DNA of 64,000 bases, taken from the NCBI GenBank assembly GCA_029262795.1, contig JAJCYT010000036.1, positions 1 to 64,000 of the forward strand. The letters run 5' to 3'. The translations under genes and the position numbers were made by a program. This DNA comes from Candidatus Fraserbacteria bacterium (GTDB taxonomy: Bacteria > Bipolaricaulota > Bipolaricaulia > RBG-16-55-9 > JAJCYT01). The notes below the pieces were generated by a model. That model searched no databases, was not told the origin of the DNA, and saw nothing but the letters and a program-made list of their open reading frames with translations. Below are positions 25,982 through 35,018 of this stretch, piece by piece (the first letter of the stretch is position 1; each line of letters opens with the position of its first letter).

Positions 25982-26032
25982 ATACGCAAACCCTGCCCCC
26001 TTCAGATGAAGGGGGTTGGGGGATTGAACCCT
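25982..26032 (-). repeat. Dispersed palindromic repeat, copy 3
   Basis: Minus strand: CAATCCCCCAACCCCC, hairpin CCCCCTTCATCTGAAGGGGG, then CAGGGTTTGCG instead of the usual CTACGATTA..CTGCG. This is the most divergent right half among the copies. Confidence 0.75.
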
Positions 26033-26144
26033 TTTAAACTCTTTTCTTCCCTTAGCTTTTCGATCTGTTCCAAAAGTGTAACTCATCCGTTACGTTTTAC
26101 TTTTACACTGAAACCATCTACAGTTGATTCTTGAGGTGATGGTG

Positions 26145-27470
26145 ATGGCGACATCTGAAACACGTCCATTGTTGGGGTGGGGCAAGCAGTTTACGCTCAG
26201 TTTTTATTGGCTCACCTGGAACATTCAGTGGACGGCCATCATCGTTATCTTGATGCCGCTTCAGGTTCTCAGCATGGTGGGCGAGGAGAATAAGGCCACC
26301 GCTGTGGGGATTGTAACCAGCATTGGAGCCATCATCTCTTTGGCACTACCACCGTTGATTGGGGCGCTCAGCGATCGCACACGCTCGAAGATGGGGCGAC
26401 GCAAGCCTTACATGTTGTGGGGCAGTTTGATTGATGGTGGGGCGTTGTTGTTGTTGGCGTTTGTGCCACTTTGGTTTGAGATGCCGATGGCCATTGTGCT
26501 CTATGTGGCGGCCATGATGCTGTTGCAGTTTGGCAGCAGTGTGGCGACCTCTCCCTATTCTGCGTTGATTCCTGATGTGGTGCCAAAAGCTCAGATGGGT
26601 CAGGCTTCTGGCTGGTTGGCACTGATGAGTTTGATTGGCATTTTTCTTGGGAATTTTATTGGTGGCTTTCACAGTGATTTATTCGGTGGTATTGTCGAAA
26701 CGTATTGGGCGATGCTGGGTTTGTTTGTCATCGGCACAGTCATCACGATGCTTGGCGTGAAAGAGCCACCGGTGATGTCCTCAGTAGAAGCTTTTAAATG
26801 GAATGAATTTTGGCAGGGGTTAATCGAGCCGTTGAAGGATCACAATTTTCGCTGGGTGTTTTTAACGCGCATGTTTGTTGAAGGCGGTCAGTGGACGGTT
26901 CAAGCTTTTTTGTTATTTTACTTTCGGGATTTATTTTTTGGCTCGGGTGAATCGGTTGAACTGTTCGGACTTGTCATTGATAAACCGGAGCAAAGTGTCA
27001 CCTTCTTTTTGGCGGCGGTGTTGTTGGGGGCGATTCCGAGTTCATACCTGGCAGGCCATCTTTCAGATAAATTTGGCCGCAAACCGATGGTCTATATTGC
27101 CAGTGCATTGATGAGTATTGTGGTGGTGATGTTTGCCTTTAATATAATCCCAGTGTTTGCAGGGGTGGTCTTGCTTGGTTTGGTGTTTGGATTGGGTCAT
27201 GGGACGTATAAGAGCGTGGACTGGGCTTTGGCCTGTGATGTGCTTCCGTCTGAAGATGATTTTGCCAAAGACATGGGTGTGTGGCACATTGCCATGATGG
27301 TGCCGCAGGTGTTGTTTTTGCCCATCGCTGGATTTTTACTGGACACGTTTCAAAGCGTGGGGCAATCGGCGGGAATCGCGCATTTAGGCTACACGGTCAT
27401 TTTTAGCATGGCGTGTGTGTTGTTTGTGTTGGGGACGGTCTTCATCGTCAAAATTCGTGGGATTCGATAA
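26145..27470 (+). CDS. MFS transporter, sugar-like (GPH/SLC45-type)
   Basis: This 441-residue carrier has 12 hydrophobic segments, with family cues LIGALSDRTRSKMGRRKPYML after helix 2 and SYLAGHLSDKFGRKPMVYIA in the second half. GHGTYKSVDWALACDVLP is characteristic of the cation-coupled sugar group. The substrate cannot be read from sequence. The ATG at 26145 has GAGGTG 6 bases upstream; earlier in-frame ATGs at 26124 and 26139 are worse placed. It is 9 bases before the acyltransferase gene, so the two and the following helical protein may form one operon. Confidence 0.85.
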   Translation: MATSETRPLLGWGKQFTLSFYWLTWNIQWTAIIVILMPLQVLSMVGEENKATAVGIVTSIGAIISLALPPLIGALSDRTRSKMGRRKPYMLWGSLIDGGALLLLAFVPLWFEMPMAIVLYVAAMMLLQFGSSVATSPYSALIPDVVPKAQMGQASGWLALMSLIGIFLGNFIGGFHSDLFGGIVETYWAMLGLFVIGTVITMLGVKEPPVMSSVEAFKWNEFWQGLIEPLKDHNFRWVFLTRMFVEGGQWTVQAFLLFYFRDLFFGSGESVELFGLVIDKPEQSVTFFLAAVLLGAIPSSYLAGHLSDKFGRKPMVYIASALMSIVVVMFAFNIIPVFAGVVLLGLVFGLGHGTYKSVDWALACDVLPSEDDFAKDMGVWHIAMMVPQVLFLPIAGFLLDTFQSVGQSAGIAHLGYTVIFSMACVLFVLGTVFIVKIRGIR

Positions 27471-27479
27471 GGGATCATT

Positions 27480-28217
27480 ATGCCAGTATTCGTACAGGTT
27501 CCGTTGATTTTATTTTTATTTTCATTTGGCATCGCCGTGCTTGGCACCGCCTTTATGCCTGGCATTCTTTGGTTCTTCTGGGCCTTGGAACAGACCTCTG
27601 CCTGGGAGCCAATGAGTCGAGCCTGGGCAGTGGGATTGTCTCTGGCGCTGGCTTACCTTATCTTCGGTTTTAGTTTGATTGCAGTCGCCGTGATGATTAC
27701 GCGCATCTTGCCCAAGATGAAGCCGGGAGAATATAAGTTTGCTTCCCCTCAAGGCGCACAGTGGTTTTTTACAGGAGCGTTGTCATTTCTTGTTTCAAAA
27801 TTCTTTTTAGACTTCCTGTTGTTGACCGGCGTGAACGTGATTTACTTTCGTTTGATGGGGGCAAAGATTGGAAAAAACTGCCAGGTCAATACCAAAGAGA
27901 TCAGCGATTTTCATCTTATCACCATCGGAGACAACACGATGATTGGTGGCCAGTCCACCATTCTTGGCCATGTGGGGGAGCGTGGCAAACTCAAACTGCG
28001 ACCAGTCCATATCGGGTCAAAAGTTACTATTGGCCTTGGTGCAACGATTTTTCCTGGGGTGGAAATAGGAGATCGAGCCGTTGTGGGGGCCGGATCGCTG
28101 GTGTTGAAAGATGAAAAAATTCCGCCCAAAAGTGTTTATGTGGGCGTGCCTGCCAAAAACATTCGAGATCGTTCGGAATCGAAAACGGAGCATGATTCTG
28201 ATCATGCCAGCACATGA
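27480..28217 (+). CDS. Membrane-anchored hexapeptide-repeat acyltransferase
   Basis: This 245-residue protein has three hydrophobic helices in residues 1-115 and a left-handed beta-helix domain (about 120-225). The hexapeptide pattern is visible in AKIGKNCQVNT, ITIGDNTMIGGQS, HIGSKVTIGLGATIFPGVEIGDRAVVGAGSLV and VYVGVPAKNI. Such enzymes transfer acetyl or other acyl groups to sugars or small acceptors from CoA donors. The membrane part suggests action on a lipid-linked or envelope acceptor. It lies directly downstream of the sugar-like MFS carrier. Confidence 0.85.
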   Translation: MPVFVQVPLILFLFSFGIAVLGTAFMPGILWFFWALEQTSAWEPMSRAWAVGLSLALAYLIFGFSLIAVAVMITRILPKMKPGEYKFASPQGAQWFFTGALSFLVSKFFLDFLLLTGVNVIYFRLMGAKIGKNCQVNTKEISDFHLITIGDNTMIGGQSTILGHVGERGKLKLRPVHIGSKVTIGLGATIFPGVEIGDRAVVGAGSLVLKDEKIPPKSVYVGVPAKNIRDRSESKTEHDSDHAST

Positions 28218-28289
28218 TCCATTCGATACGTAAGCTTGGTTGATCCTGTCATGATGAACAAGAACAACGATTCTAATAAGGAGGCATTT

Positions 28290-29039
28290 ATGAGCACGGC
28301 TGCCGTCAATATTGCGGCTCAAAACAGTATTGAGTTGATTGACTGGAGTCAGGTTCGTTCTGTGTATCGAAAGCTGCACACAGATTTCCATGTGCTCACA
28401 AAACCTTTTGACATCGAGATCTCTGGACAGATGAACCAAGATTTGGCCCACTTGATTTCGCTCATCGATGCCGTGGATCGTGATTTGGACGAACTTTCAG
28501 TATTGGCAGATCGACAAACATTCGGACAAGCCGTGGTCGCGTATCTCAAGAGCGATAGAGAAACAATTGAAACAACAACCGTATCTGCAGAGCTTGCCTT
28601 GCGCCTGAGCTTTTTAAGAGAAATTGTCGAGCGGCGAAACATTCAAGAAGAATTTGCCGAAGCGGTTGCGGCCATTTTTGAACACACTGAAGCCAAGCGT
28701 CAAACATCAGATCAGAGCCAAATGCTAAAACACTTAACCATCGAAGGTTGGTACACGGGGCGTTTGCCCATCCTGGTGTTGGACGAGCAAAGCAATCCTG
28801 AGTTCGAAAAGTTTTTTTATTTGTTCTGTGAACTGATGACCGTGGTGGACATGATTCAGGATGCGCTTGAGGATTATCGAAACGACGAAATCAAAGTTCG
28901 TCCTGGCCTCAAACTCTATGGAAGCCTTGTAACGACATTTTTAGGTTCACTGCCGAAACTGTTTTATCATTTTCCATCGCCATTAAAATTAACCGGCTAT
29001 TGCCTGTCGTTCTTGCATGAACTTTATTTCAAGCGTTAA
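28290..29039 (+). CDS. Unrecognised helical protein with Asp-rich motifs (isoprenoid-synthase-like?)
   Basis: A 249-residue, mostly helical soluble protein starting at ATG 28290 after AAGGAGG. I do not recognise the family. Two Asp-rich helical motifs stand out: LIDAVDRDLDELS (about 55-67) and VDMIQDALEDYRNDEI (about 189-204). Their spacing and order recall the two Mg-binding motifs of squalene/phytoene synthases and related class I prenyl synthases. That is a pattern match by eye only. Motif spacing in the middle is shorter than usual. It ends in a tail-to-tail overlap with the aldehyde dehydrogenase gene, the two stop codons sharing bases. Confidence 0.7.
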   Translation: MSTAAVNIAAQNSIELIDWSQVRSVYRKLHTDFHVLTKPFDIEISGQMNQDLAHLISLIDAVDRDLDELSVLADRQTFGQAVVAYLKSDRETIETTTVSAELALRLSFLREIVERRNIQEEFAEAVAAIFEHTEAKRQTSDQSQMLKHLTIEGWYTGRLPILVLDEQSNPEFEKFFYLFCELMTVVDMIQDALEDYRNDEIKVRPGLKLYGSLVTTFLGSLPKLFYHFPSPLKLTGYCLSFLHELYFKR

Positions 29040-30490
29040 TGATAAGGCAGCCACCAATCTTTTGGTTCGTCAGAAAAATCCCAGTGGACGTGTTTGGTTT
29101 CCATAAAGGTGGTGAACCCTTCTTCACCCAGTTCGCGGCCTCCGCCTGTCATTTTCATGCCGCCGAACGGGCCTGCATAATTGTCAGTGAGGGGATCGTT
29201 GATCCACACGGTGCCGGCTTTCACCTCCTCAAAGAAACGCTTGCAGATTTTTGGATCGTTAGATCGAAGAGTGGCTCCCAGGCCATAAGGCGTATTGTTG
29301 ACCCATTCAATCGCATCATCAATGTTGCCATATCCCATGATGGGAATGGCAGGGCCAAAAGTTTCTTCGGTCATAATTTTCATGGAATGATCCACCTGCA
29401 TCAGCACAGTGGGTTGATAAAAATAACCTTTGCCTTCAGGGATGCCCCCTCCTGTGAGAATGGTGGCCCCCTTCTGTTTGGCGTCTTCCACATGGCCAAT
29501 GACTTTCTCACGGTACTGAGCGCCAATCATTGGCCCAACATCGGTATCTGCTTCCATGCCAGGACCAATATTGAGAGATTTCACGAGGTCTGTGACATGT
29601 CCAGCAAACTCATCGCGCACATGCTGTGGCACATACACGCGTTCAGAGCTGGTACAGACCTGACCACAATTAATGAGCGCAGAATAGGAAACAGCTTTTG
29701 CAGCTTTTTTAATATCCGCATCCGGCCCCAGTACAAATGCATCTTTGCCGCCCAATTCAAAATGGGTGTGCTTCATCATCGGCGCACAGATTCCAGCCAG
29801 TTTTTGACCTGTTGCCACTGAGCCGGTAAAGGCAATCATTGGTACATCAGGATGTTCGGCCAGTGCCTGCCCTGCATCACCAAAACCAGGCACCACATTG
29901 ACCACGCCATTCGGTAGATGATCACAACATTTTTCAATAAATAGTAAGGTCGCTAGCGGTGTCATTTCACTGGGTTTAATCACCACTGTGTTGCCAGCAG
30001 CAAGGGCAGGTGCCATCTTCCAGGCCAGCAACAGCAAAGGATAATTCCAGGGAAGAATACAGCCCACAACCCCATAAGGCTCTTTAATGATTATGTTAAG
30101 CTGACTGCGTTCACCACTGGGAATCACCTGGCCGCGCATCATGCGCCCCATCTCGGCGTAATAGGTAAATGTGTTGGCGGTCCATTCCACTTCTTCTTCA
30201 TTTTCACTTTTGGGTTTGCCCTGTTCGAGAGTGAGCAGTTCGGCGATTTCATCCCAATGTTGATGGGTCTTGGCCACGACTTCGTGCAGCATGGCACCGC
30301 GCTCATTGGCTGTGATCCAACGCCATTCGTTGAACGCACTCTTGGCTGCATCCACCGCCTGTTGCACATCGACAGCATTTCCTCTTTGCACTTCGGCCAG
30401 AATGTCTTCGGTAGCAGGATTATCAACTGAAAAAGTTTTGCCACTGGAAGCAGACTTCCATTGACCATTGATCAAAAGATTGGTTTGCAT
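29036..30490 (-). CDS. Aldehyde dehydrogenase (betaine-aldehyde/succinate-semialdehyde type)
   Basis: This 484-residue NAD(P)-dependent enzyme oxidises an aldehyde to its acid. It has the catalytic Glu in FELGGKDAFV, the catalytic Cys in INCGQVCTSSERVYV, and the conserved LPWNYPLLLLAWKMAPALAA segment and EETFGPAIPIM. Length and motifs fit the ALDH superfamily and place it near betaine-aldehyde and aminobutyraldehyde dehydrogenases; the substrate is unknown. The ATG at 30490 follows GGAGGG. It is convergent with the Asp-rich helical protein and divergent from the CcsA-like gene. Confidence 0.93.
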   Translation of the reverse strand: MQTNLLINGQWKSASSGKTFSVDNPATEDILAEVQRGNAVDVQQAVDAAKSAFNEWRWITANERGAMLHEVVAKTHQHWDEIAELLTLEQGKPKSENEEEVEWTANTFTYYAEMGRMMRGQVIPSGERSQLNIIIKEPYGVVGCILPWNYPLLLLAWKMAPALAAGNTVVIKPSEMTPLATLLFIEKCCDHLPNGVVNVVPGFGDAGQALAEHPDVPMIAFTGSVATGQKLAGICAPMMKHTHFELGGKDAFVLGPDADIKKAAKAVSYSALINCGQVCTSSERVYVPQHVRDEFAGHVTDLVKSLNIGPGMEADTDVGPMIGAQYREKVIGHVEDAKQKGATILTGGGIPEGKGYFYQPTVLMQVDHSMKIMTEETFGPAIPIMGYGNIDDAIEWVNNTPYGLGATLRSNDPKICKRFFEEVKAGTVWINDPLTDNYAGPFGGMKMTGGGRELGEEGFTTFMETKHVHWDFSDEPKDWWLPYH

Positions 30491-30617
30491 ATTGCCCTCC
30501 AGAAATCAATACCTAAAAAGCAGTGTATCACACCGAAATTGTACACGTCCAATGGGCGAGTATGTTGCACCCTATATGGGTTTACCGTATCCTTTTGGGT
30601 GTCGGTAAGGAGGCGCC

Positions 30618-31523
30618 GTGTTTGAGAGTACCTTTTTCTTTTTTCTGAGTACGGTTGGATATTTCTTTGCATTTCTCTGCTATTTGTTTCACACGGTCTT
30701 TAAGCCTCAAAATCAATTTCCTAACAAAGAGTCATCAAGTCTAGGCATCACTGCCACCAGTGGGACTTCAACCTCACGGATCAATTGGGGCAAGTGGGGC
30801 ACACTCCTTACGTTTGTCACGATGTTGATTGCCTTTACTGGCGTAGTGATGCGCACCATCGAACTGGGCAATGCTTCCAACTGGGTTATGCGCGTGTTTC
30901 TGCCCGTGACCACCACGTACGAAACACTGACCTTTTTTGCCTGGCTGATTCCACTTACGTATTTGATCATTGAGCACATGTATCCCATCCGCAGTGTGGG
31001 CGTGTTTGTTACTGGCACGGCATTTACACTGCTGGCCATTGCCTCATCGCCCGCTTTTGCGCCAAGTCAGATTGCGCCTGTTGTGCCTTCCTTACAAAGC
31101 TATTGGCTCGTGATTCACGTGCTGTCAATGATCATTGGCATCGCATTTTTCACCACGGCTTTTGGGGCCACGGTGCTTTATATGTGGCGACGCTGGCGCG
31201 GTGCAACATTCGATGACATTAATCGGATTGAGGAAATGGCCTACAAAGCGATTGCACTCGGCTTTCCGTTCTACGGTATCGGTGGCCTCGTCTTCGGTGG
31301 TATTTGGGCCAAAGAAGCTTGGGGCTCCTACTGGGAATGGGATCCCAAGGAAACTGCCATGCTCACCGCCTGGCTTGTCTACGCCGTCTATCTCCATGCC
31401 CGCGTCAAATGGGGACCACAGGCTAGAATTGTCGGTTGGTTGTCCATTATCGCATTCTTGTCAGTGATCTATGCTTGGGTAGGCATCAACTACTTCGTCG
31501 GCGGACTTCACAGCTTTACATAA
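30618..31523 (+). CDS. ccsA: CcsA/ResC-type cytochrome c assembly membrane protein
   Basis: This 301-residue protein starts at GTG 30618 after AAGGAGG. It has about eight hydrophobic helices and the haem-handling WWD-type motif EAWGSYWEWDPKETAML (near 236-252). Conserved His residues flank it, for example in VIHVLSMIIG and YAVYLHARV. It brings haem across the membrane to periplasmic apocytochromes c together with a CcsB/Ccs1 partner, which is not in the window. Similar CcmC proteins share the motif but are shorter. Confidence 0.88.
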   Translation: MFESTFFFFLSTVGYFFAFLCYLFHTVFKPQNQFPNKESSSLGITATSGTSTSRINWGKWGTLLTFVTMLIAFTGVVMRTIELGNASNWVMRVFLPVTTTYETLTFFAWLIPLTYLIIEHMYPIRSVGVFVTGTAFTLLAIASSPAFAPSQIAPVVPSLQSYWLVIHVLSMIIGIAFFTTAFGATVLYMWRRWRGATFDDINRIEEMAYKAIALGFPFYGIGGLVFGGIWAKEAWGSYWEWDPKETAMLTAWLVYAVYLHARVKWGPQARIVGWLSIIAFLSVIYAWVGINYFVGGLHSFT

Positions 31524-31567
31524 ACTATTAACATGTCAACAGATAGATAAGGAAATGTAAAAGCTTC

Positions 31568-31652
31568 AAACCCCCAACCCCCTTCGTCTGAAGGGGGCTA
31601 CGATTGAACGCTGAGTGGGTATTCTGTTTTACGAAACGGTATTCTTTTAGAA
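31568..31652 (+). repeat. Dispersed palindromic repeat, copy 4
   Basis: AAACCCCCAACCCCC, hairpin CCCCCTTCGTCTGAAGGGGG, CTACGATTGAACGCTGAG, then the second block with ATTCTGTTTTACG and GGTATTCTTTT. It fills the gap between the ccsA-like gene and the threonine aldolase, whose coding ends abut it. Confidence 0.85.
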
Positions 31653-31654
31653 AA

Positions 31655-32674
31655 TTAGCCTAAGATTTGTTTGATCACTTCGCAGGCGCGTTGCGCATCT
31701 TCTGCACTCACATCCAAATGGGTGACCATTCGCAAGCGGTTGGGTCCCAACGCGAAGCAAAGGACGCCATGGCTTGAAAGCTGCTCGGCCACTTGTTGTG
31801 CATTGTCTTCAGCAGTGGTGCAGAAAATGATGTTGGTTTCCACTGGGTCAACATCAAGGCCAACTTCACTCAAAGCTTTGCCAAGCATTTTTGCATGAGC
31901 GTGATCATCGGCCAAACGCTCAATATGATGATCCAGCGCATACAAACAACCTGCTGCAATAATCCCTGCCTGACGCATACCGCCGCCCAAACGTTTTCGC
32001 TGATGGTGGGCTTCTTCAATGAAATCACGCTTGCCTACAACCATTGAACCCACAGGTGCACCCAAACCCTTTGAAAAACAAAACATTACTGAATCAATAC
32101 CTTTTGTCAATTCAGCAGGTGTTACACTAGAAGCCACCGCAGCGTTCAAACTTCGTGCGCCATCCAAATGCACAGGCACATCCTGTTTATGAACATGATC
32201 CACAACAGTTTTCATTTCATCCGCAGGATAAATGCCGCCACCTCGAAGGTTGTGGGTGTTTTCCAGGGCCACCATGCCCGTACGTGCAGTGTGATCACTG
32301 CCTGGTTTGAATGCACCCTTGACATCCTCCAAACCCAAAAAACCTCGTTTGGTATACACCATGCGAGGCATGACACCTGCGAATTGAGACATGGCACTCA
32401 TCTCAAAGTTGAAGAGATGGCAGTCGGAATCGCCAATCACTTCTTGTCCAGGCAGCGTGTGTGTTTTGACTGCAATTTGATTGCCCATTGAACCGGATGG
32501 CACGTACAACCCTGCTTCCTTACCAAATAATTCGGCAGATCGTTCCTGAAGTTTGTTGACAGTCGGATCTTCACGGTACACATCGTCGCCGACCTCGGCA
32601 TCCAACATGGCTTTTCGCATGTCTAGTGTTGGCTTGGTCACAGTGTCGCTTCGCAAATCAATAGGCTTGTTCAT
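31655..32674 (-). CDS. ltaE: Low-specificity threonine aldolase
   Basis: This 339-residue PLP enzyme cleaves L-(allo-)threonine to glycine and acetaldehyde. Cues are the N-terminal DLRSDTVTKPT, YVPSGSMGNQIAV, HLDGARSLNA with the PLP-ring Asp, and the PLP lysine in MFCFSKGLGAPVGS. Length and start are normal. It is transcribed alone and is divergent from miaA. Confidence 0.93.
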   Translation of the reverse strand: MNKPIDLRSDTVTKPTLDMRKAMLDAEVGDDVYREDPTVNKLQERSAELFGKEAGLYVPSGSMGNQIAVKTHTLPGQEVIGDSDCHLFNFEMSAMSQFAGVMPRMVYTKRGFLGLEDVKGAFKPGSDHTARTGMVALENTHNLRGGGIYPADEMKTVVDHVHKQDVPVHLDGARSLNAAVASSVTPAELTKGIDSVMFCFSKGLGAPVGSMVVGKRDFIEEAHHQRKRLGGGMRQAGIIAAGCLYALDHHIERLADDHAHAKMLGKALSEVGLDVDPVETNIIFCTTAEDNAQQVAEQLSSHGVLCFALGPNRLRMVTHLDVSAEDAQRACEVIKQILG

Positions 32675-32765
32675 AAAAACCTCGCTGATGATGACAGTTG
32701 CTTTGATTTTCCTGCTTCACCGTTGAATTTGCAACCAACACACATTTCTCAGATAAAGTGATGGC

Positions 32766-33668
32766 ATGAAGTTTGAACAAATCCCGATTGTTTTGGGAAC
32801 CACCGCAACAGGCAAAACAGGTGTTTCAATTGCCTTGGCCAAACACATTGATGGCGAACTCATCAATGCTGATGCGCGTGCCATTTATCGGGGTATGGAT
32901 ATTGGCACGGCCAAACCCAGTGCTGGAGAACAAGCTCAAGTGCCCCATCACTTAATTGATGTTTGTGATCCGACAGAAATTTATGACGTGAAAAAATTCC
33001 GTCATGATGTTGATCAATGTATCAATGAGATTCAATCCAGAAACAAAGTTCCCATCATCGTAGGTGGCAGCACGCTCTACATTAAAGCCTTGACCGAAGG
33101 GGTTTTCGAAGGCCCAGGTGCGGATTCGAGCTTGCGGCAACAGTTCGATGACACGCCATTGGAAACACTCTACCAACAACTCAATGAAGTCGATTCAATT
33201 ACCACACAGCGCCTCAAACCGAATGACAGAATCCGCATCACCCGTGCGCTTGAGATTTTTCAATTGACGGGAAAATCGATCAGTGAATGGCAGGACGAGG
33301 CAAAGCCGTTGCCATACAAATTTAAAAAATTTGGCTTGTGGCTGGATCGTGCCAAGCTGTATGAACGAATCAATCAGCGTGTCGATTTGATGGTGGAGTT
33401 GGGACTGGTTGATGAAGCAAAAGTTTTATATCCAATACTTAAACCAGGCACCCCCGCTTACAAAACGATTGGCTATCAGGAATTGTTTGATCACTTTAAA
33501 GGTCACGTTTCACTGGAAGAAGCTATCGATAAAATCAAACAACACACGCGAAATTATGCCAAACGTCAACTCACCTGGCATCGGCGGGATGAGTCGATCA
33601 CCTGGATTGATGTGGAAGCACATTTGTCTCAAGATTGCGTAGACATCATTCTCAAAACAATGGCCTAA
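32766..33668 (+). CDS. miaA: tRNA dimethylallyltransferase MiaA
   Basis: This 300-residue enzyme adds an isopentenyl group to A37 of tRNAs reading UNN codons. It has P-loop GTTATGKT, DIGTAKPS and VPHHLIDVCDP, the IIVGGSTLYIKAL motif and the C-terminal TRNYAKRQLTWHRRD. The P-loop departs from the usual GPTASGKT, and NADARAIYRG replaces SADSRQVYRG, so the substrate Asp is kept while Ser and Gln are changed. It overlaps the ltrA-like gene tail-to-tail by 4 bases. Confidence 0.92.
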   Translation: MKFEQIPIVLGTTATGKTGVSIALAKHIDGELINADARAIYRGMDIGTAKPSAGEQAQVPHHLIDVCDPTEIYDVKKFRHDVDQCINEIQSRNKVPIIVGGSTLYIKALTEGVFEGPGADSSLRQQFDDTPLETLYQQLNEVDSITTQRLKPNDRIRITRALEIFQLTGKSISEWQDEAKPLPYKFKKFGLWLDRAKLYERINQRVDLMVELGLVDEAKVLYPILKPGTPAYKTIGYQELFDHFKGHVSLEEAIDKIKQHTRNYAKRQLTWHRRDESITWIDVEAHLSQDCVDIILKTMA

Positions 33669-34867
33669 TCTTCAATAGGATCAAAAAACAACCAAACCCC
33701 AATGCCGTAAAAGACGGGGATCAACACCAATGCCAAGATCACAGACATCAGTGGAACAGGATTAAGCACACTTCCCCAAATCCCAAGCCCAATGGAAATA
33801 AGGCTTGAAGCAATCATGATTGAAGAGCCAATTCGGAAATGCAGCATAATTTCAGGTCGGGTAACCAGGGTTTTTAGCAGGATGGTGATCGAAATCAATG
33901 CCAGCGCAATTGAGCCGCACAGCAGCCAGCGAACTTCCACACTGGGTGGCACATTTGGGTGGGCGACAATATTAATCATGGCCGCACCCAATGAAGCAAT
34001 TGACAGGGTGATGGGAAAGTGAATGTAAGTCCATAACATACGATTCCAGGGGAGAGGTTTTACAGGGCGTTCGTTTGTAAAATCAAAATACAGCCACCAC
34101 AAACCACAGGCAATCAACATGCCCAAGCCAGCAAGCGTCCACATATCCAGGCTGGCTGGTTGATGTTCGCCCAACCCCTGAATCACACCGACGATAATTT
34201 CACCAAGCATGATGATGGTAAACAGGCCAAAGCGTTCGATCAAAGATTTGGTGATGCCAGTGGCGGATACTTCCTGATGTTCTTTCTGCCTGTTTTGTCG
34301 TTTGGCAATTTTGAGTGGACCAACCAAACTCAAAAACATCGCAAAGCCCCACATCACAAAACGCCAGGGTGGATCAACCCAAACAGAAACCAAAAATAAA
34401 ATGATGGAGATGACGTAAGGCCAAATGATATAGATGTGAATGTCCGACATGGCGGCTTCATGACGATGTGCCCGCCACCATAAAAATGCGATAATTGACG
34501 CATGGGCAGCGTAAGCTAGGGCAAATGCTTGGGACGTATCACCCATGCCATCGTGAATAAACACGGCCATGGCCGCAACGGCGAACATTTGCAGGAAGGT
34601 GAAAAACCGATCACGCACATCGTTGTTGCCGTGGATGTCGTGATAAAACGTGCCATTGTTCCAGGCCCACCACACGGGGATGAACAAAAAGATGTAGCTC
34701 AAAATGCCGTTTAAGTCGAGATGCGCGGACAATCCATGTGTCAGCGTGGCAATGGTGACCACAAATACCAAATCGTAAAAAAGCTCAAGGAAAGATGCTT
34801 TGCGGTCTGTATCGCGCTCAAACACACTTCTTGGAGCCTGCCAGATGCGTTGTCGAAATCGATTCAT
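33665..34867 (-). CDS. LtrA-family membrane protein
   Basis: A 400-residue integral membrane protein with about ten hydrophobic segments. The N-terminal ASFLELFYDLVFVVTIATL and the internal FGLFTIIMLGEIIVGV are hallmark motifs of the LtrA (low temperature requirement A) family. The family was named from a Listeria gene needed for cold growth, and its molecular role is not known. It stands alone, convergent with miaA. Confidence 0.9.
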   Translation of the reverse strand: MNRFRQRIWQAPRSVFERDTDRKASFLELFYDLVFVVTIATLTHGLSAHLDLNGILSYIFLFIPVWWAWNNGTFYHDIHGNNDVRDRFFTFLQMFAVAAMAVFIHDGMGDTSQAFALAYAAHASIIAFLWWRAHRHEAAMSDIHIYIIWPYVISIILFLVSVWVDPPWRFVMWGFAMFLSLVGPLKIAKRQNRQKEHQEVSATGITKSLIERFGLFTIIMLGEIIVGVIQGLGEHQPASLDMWTLAGLGMLIACGLWWLYFDFTNERPVKPLPWNRMLWTYIHFPITLSIASLGAAMINIVAHPNVPPSVEVRWLLCGSIALALISITILLKTLVTRPEIMLHFRIGSSIMIASSLISIGLGIWGSVLNPVPLMSVILALVLIPVFYGIGVWLFFDPIED

Positions 34868-34953
34868 GCATTAGTTTAAATCAATCTTAGCAAAGACTCA
34901 AAATTGTATTCATGTATTGCCAATGAATCACAAGTCAGGGATGAAAACATCAA

Positions 34954-34982
34954 TTGGCTTTCCCTTTAAAATCTTATATGCT
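34954..34982 (+). promoter_or_regulatory. Probable promoter of egtB-egtD
   Basis: TTGGCT (34954-34959), 17 bp, TATGCT (34977-34982); AGGGGG follows before the ATG at 35019. Confidence 0.45.
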
Positions 34983-35018
34983 GGTTAGAATATCTTTTTG
35001 AGGGGGATACGTTTTTTT

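Noticed and set aside
29039..29821. Long open frame opposite the aldehyde dehydrogenase gene
   Set aside because: It is a shadow of the real gene in another frame; it has no Shine-Dalgarno and a composition without domain cues.
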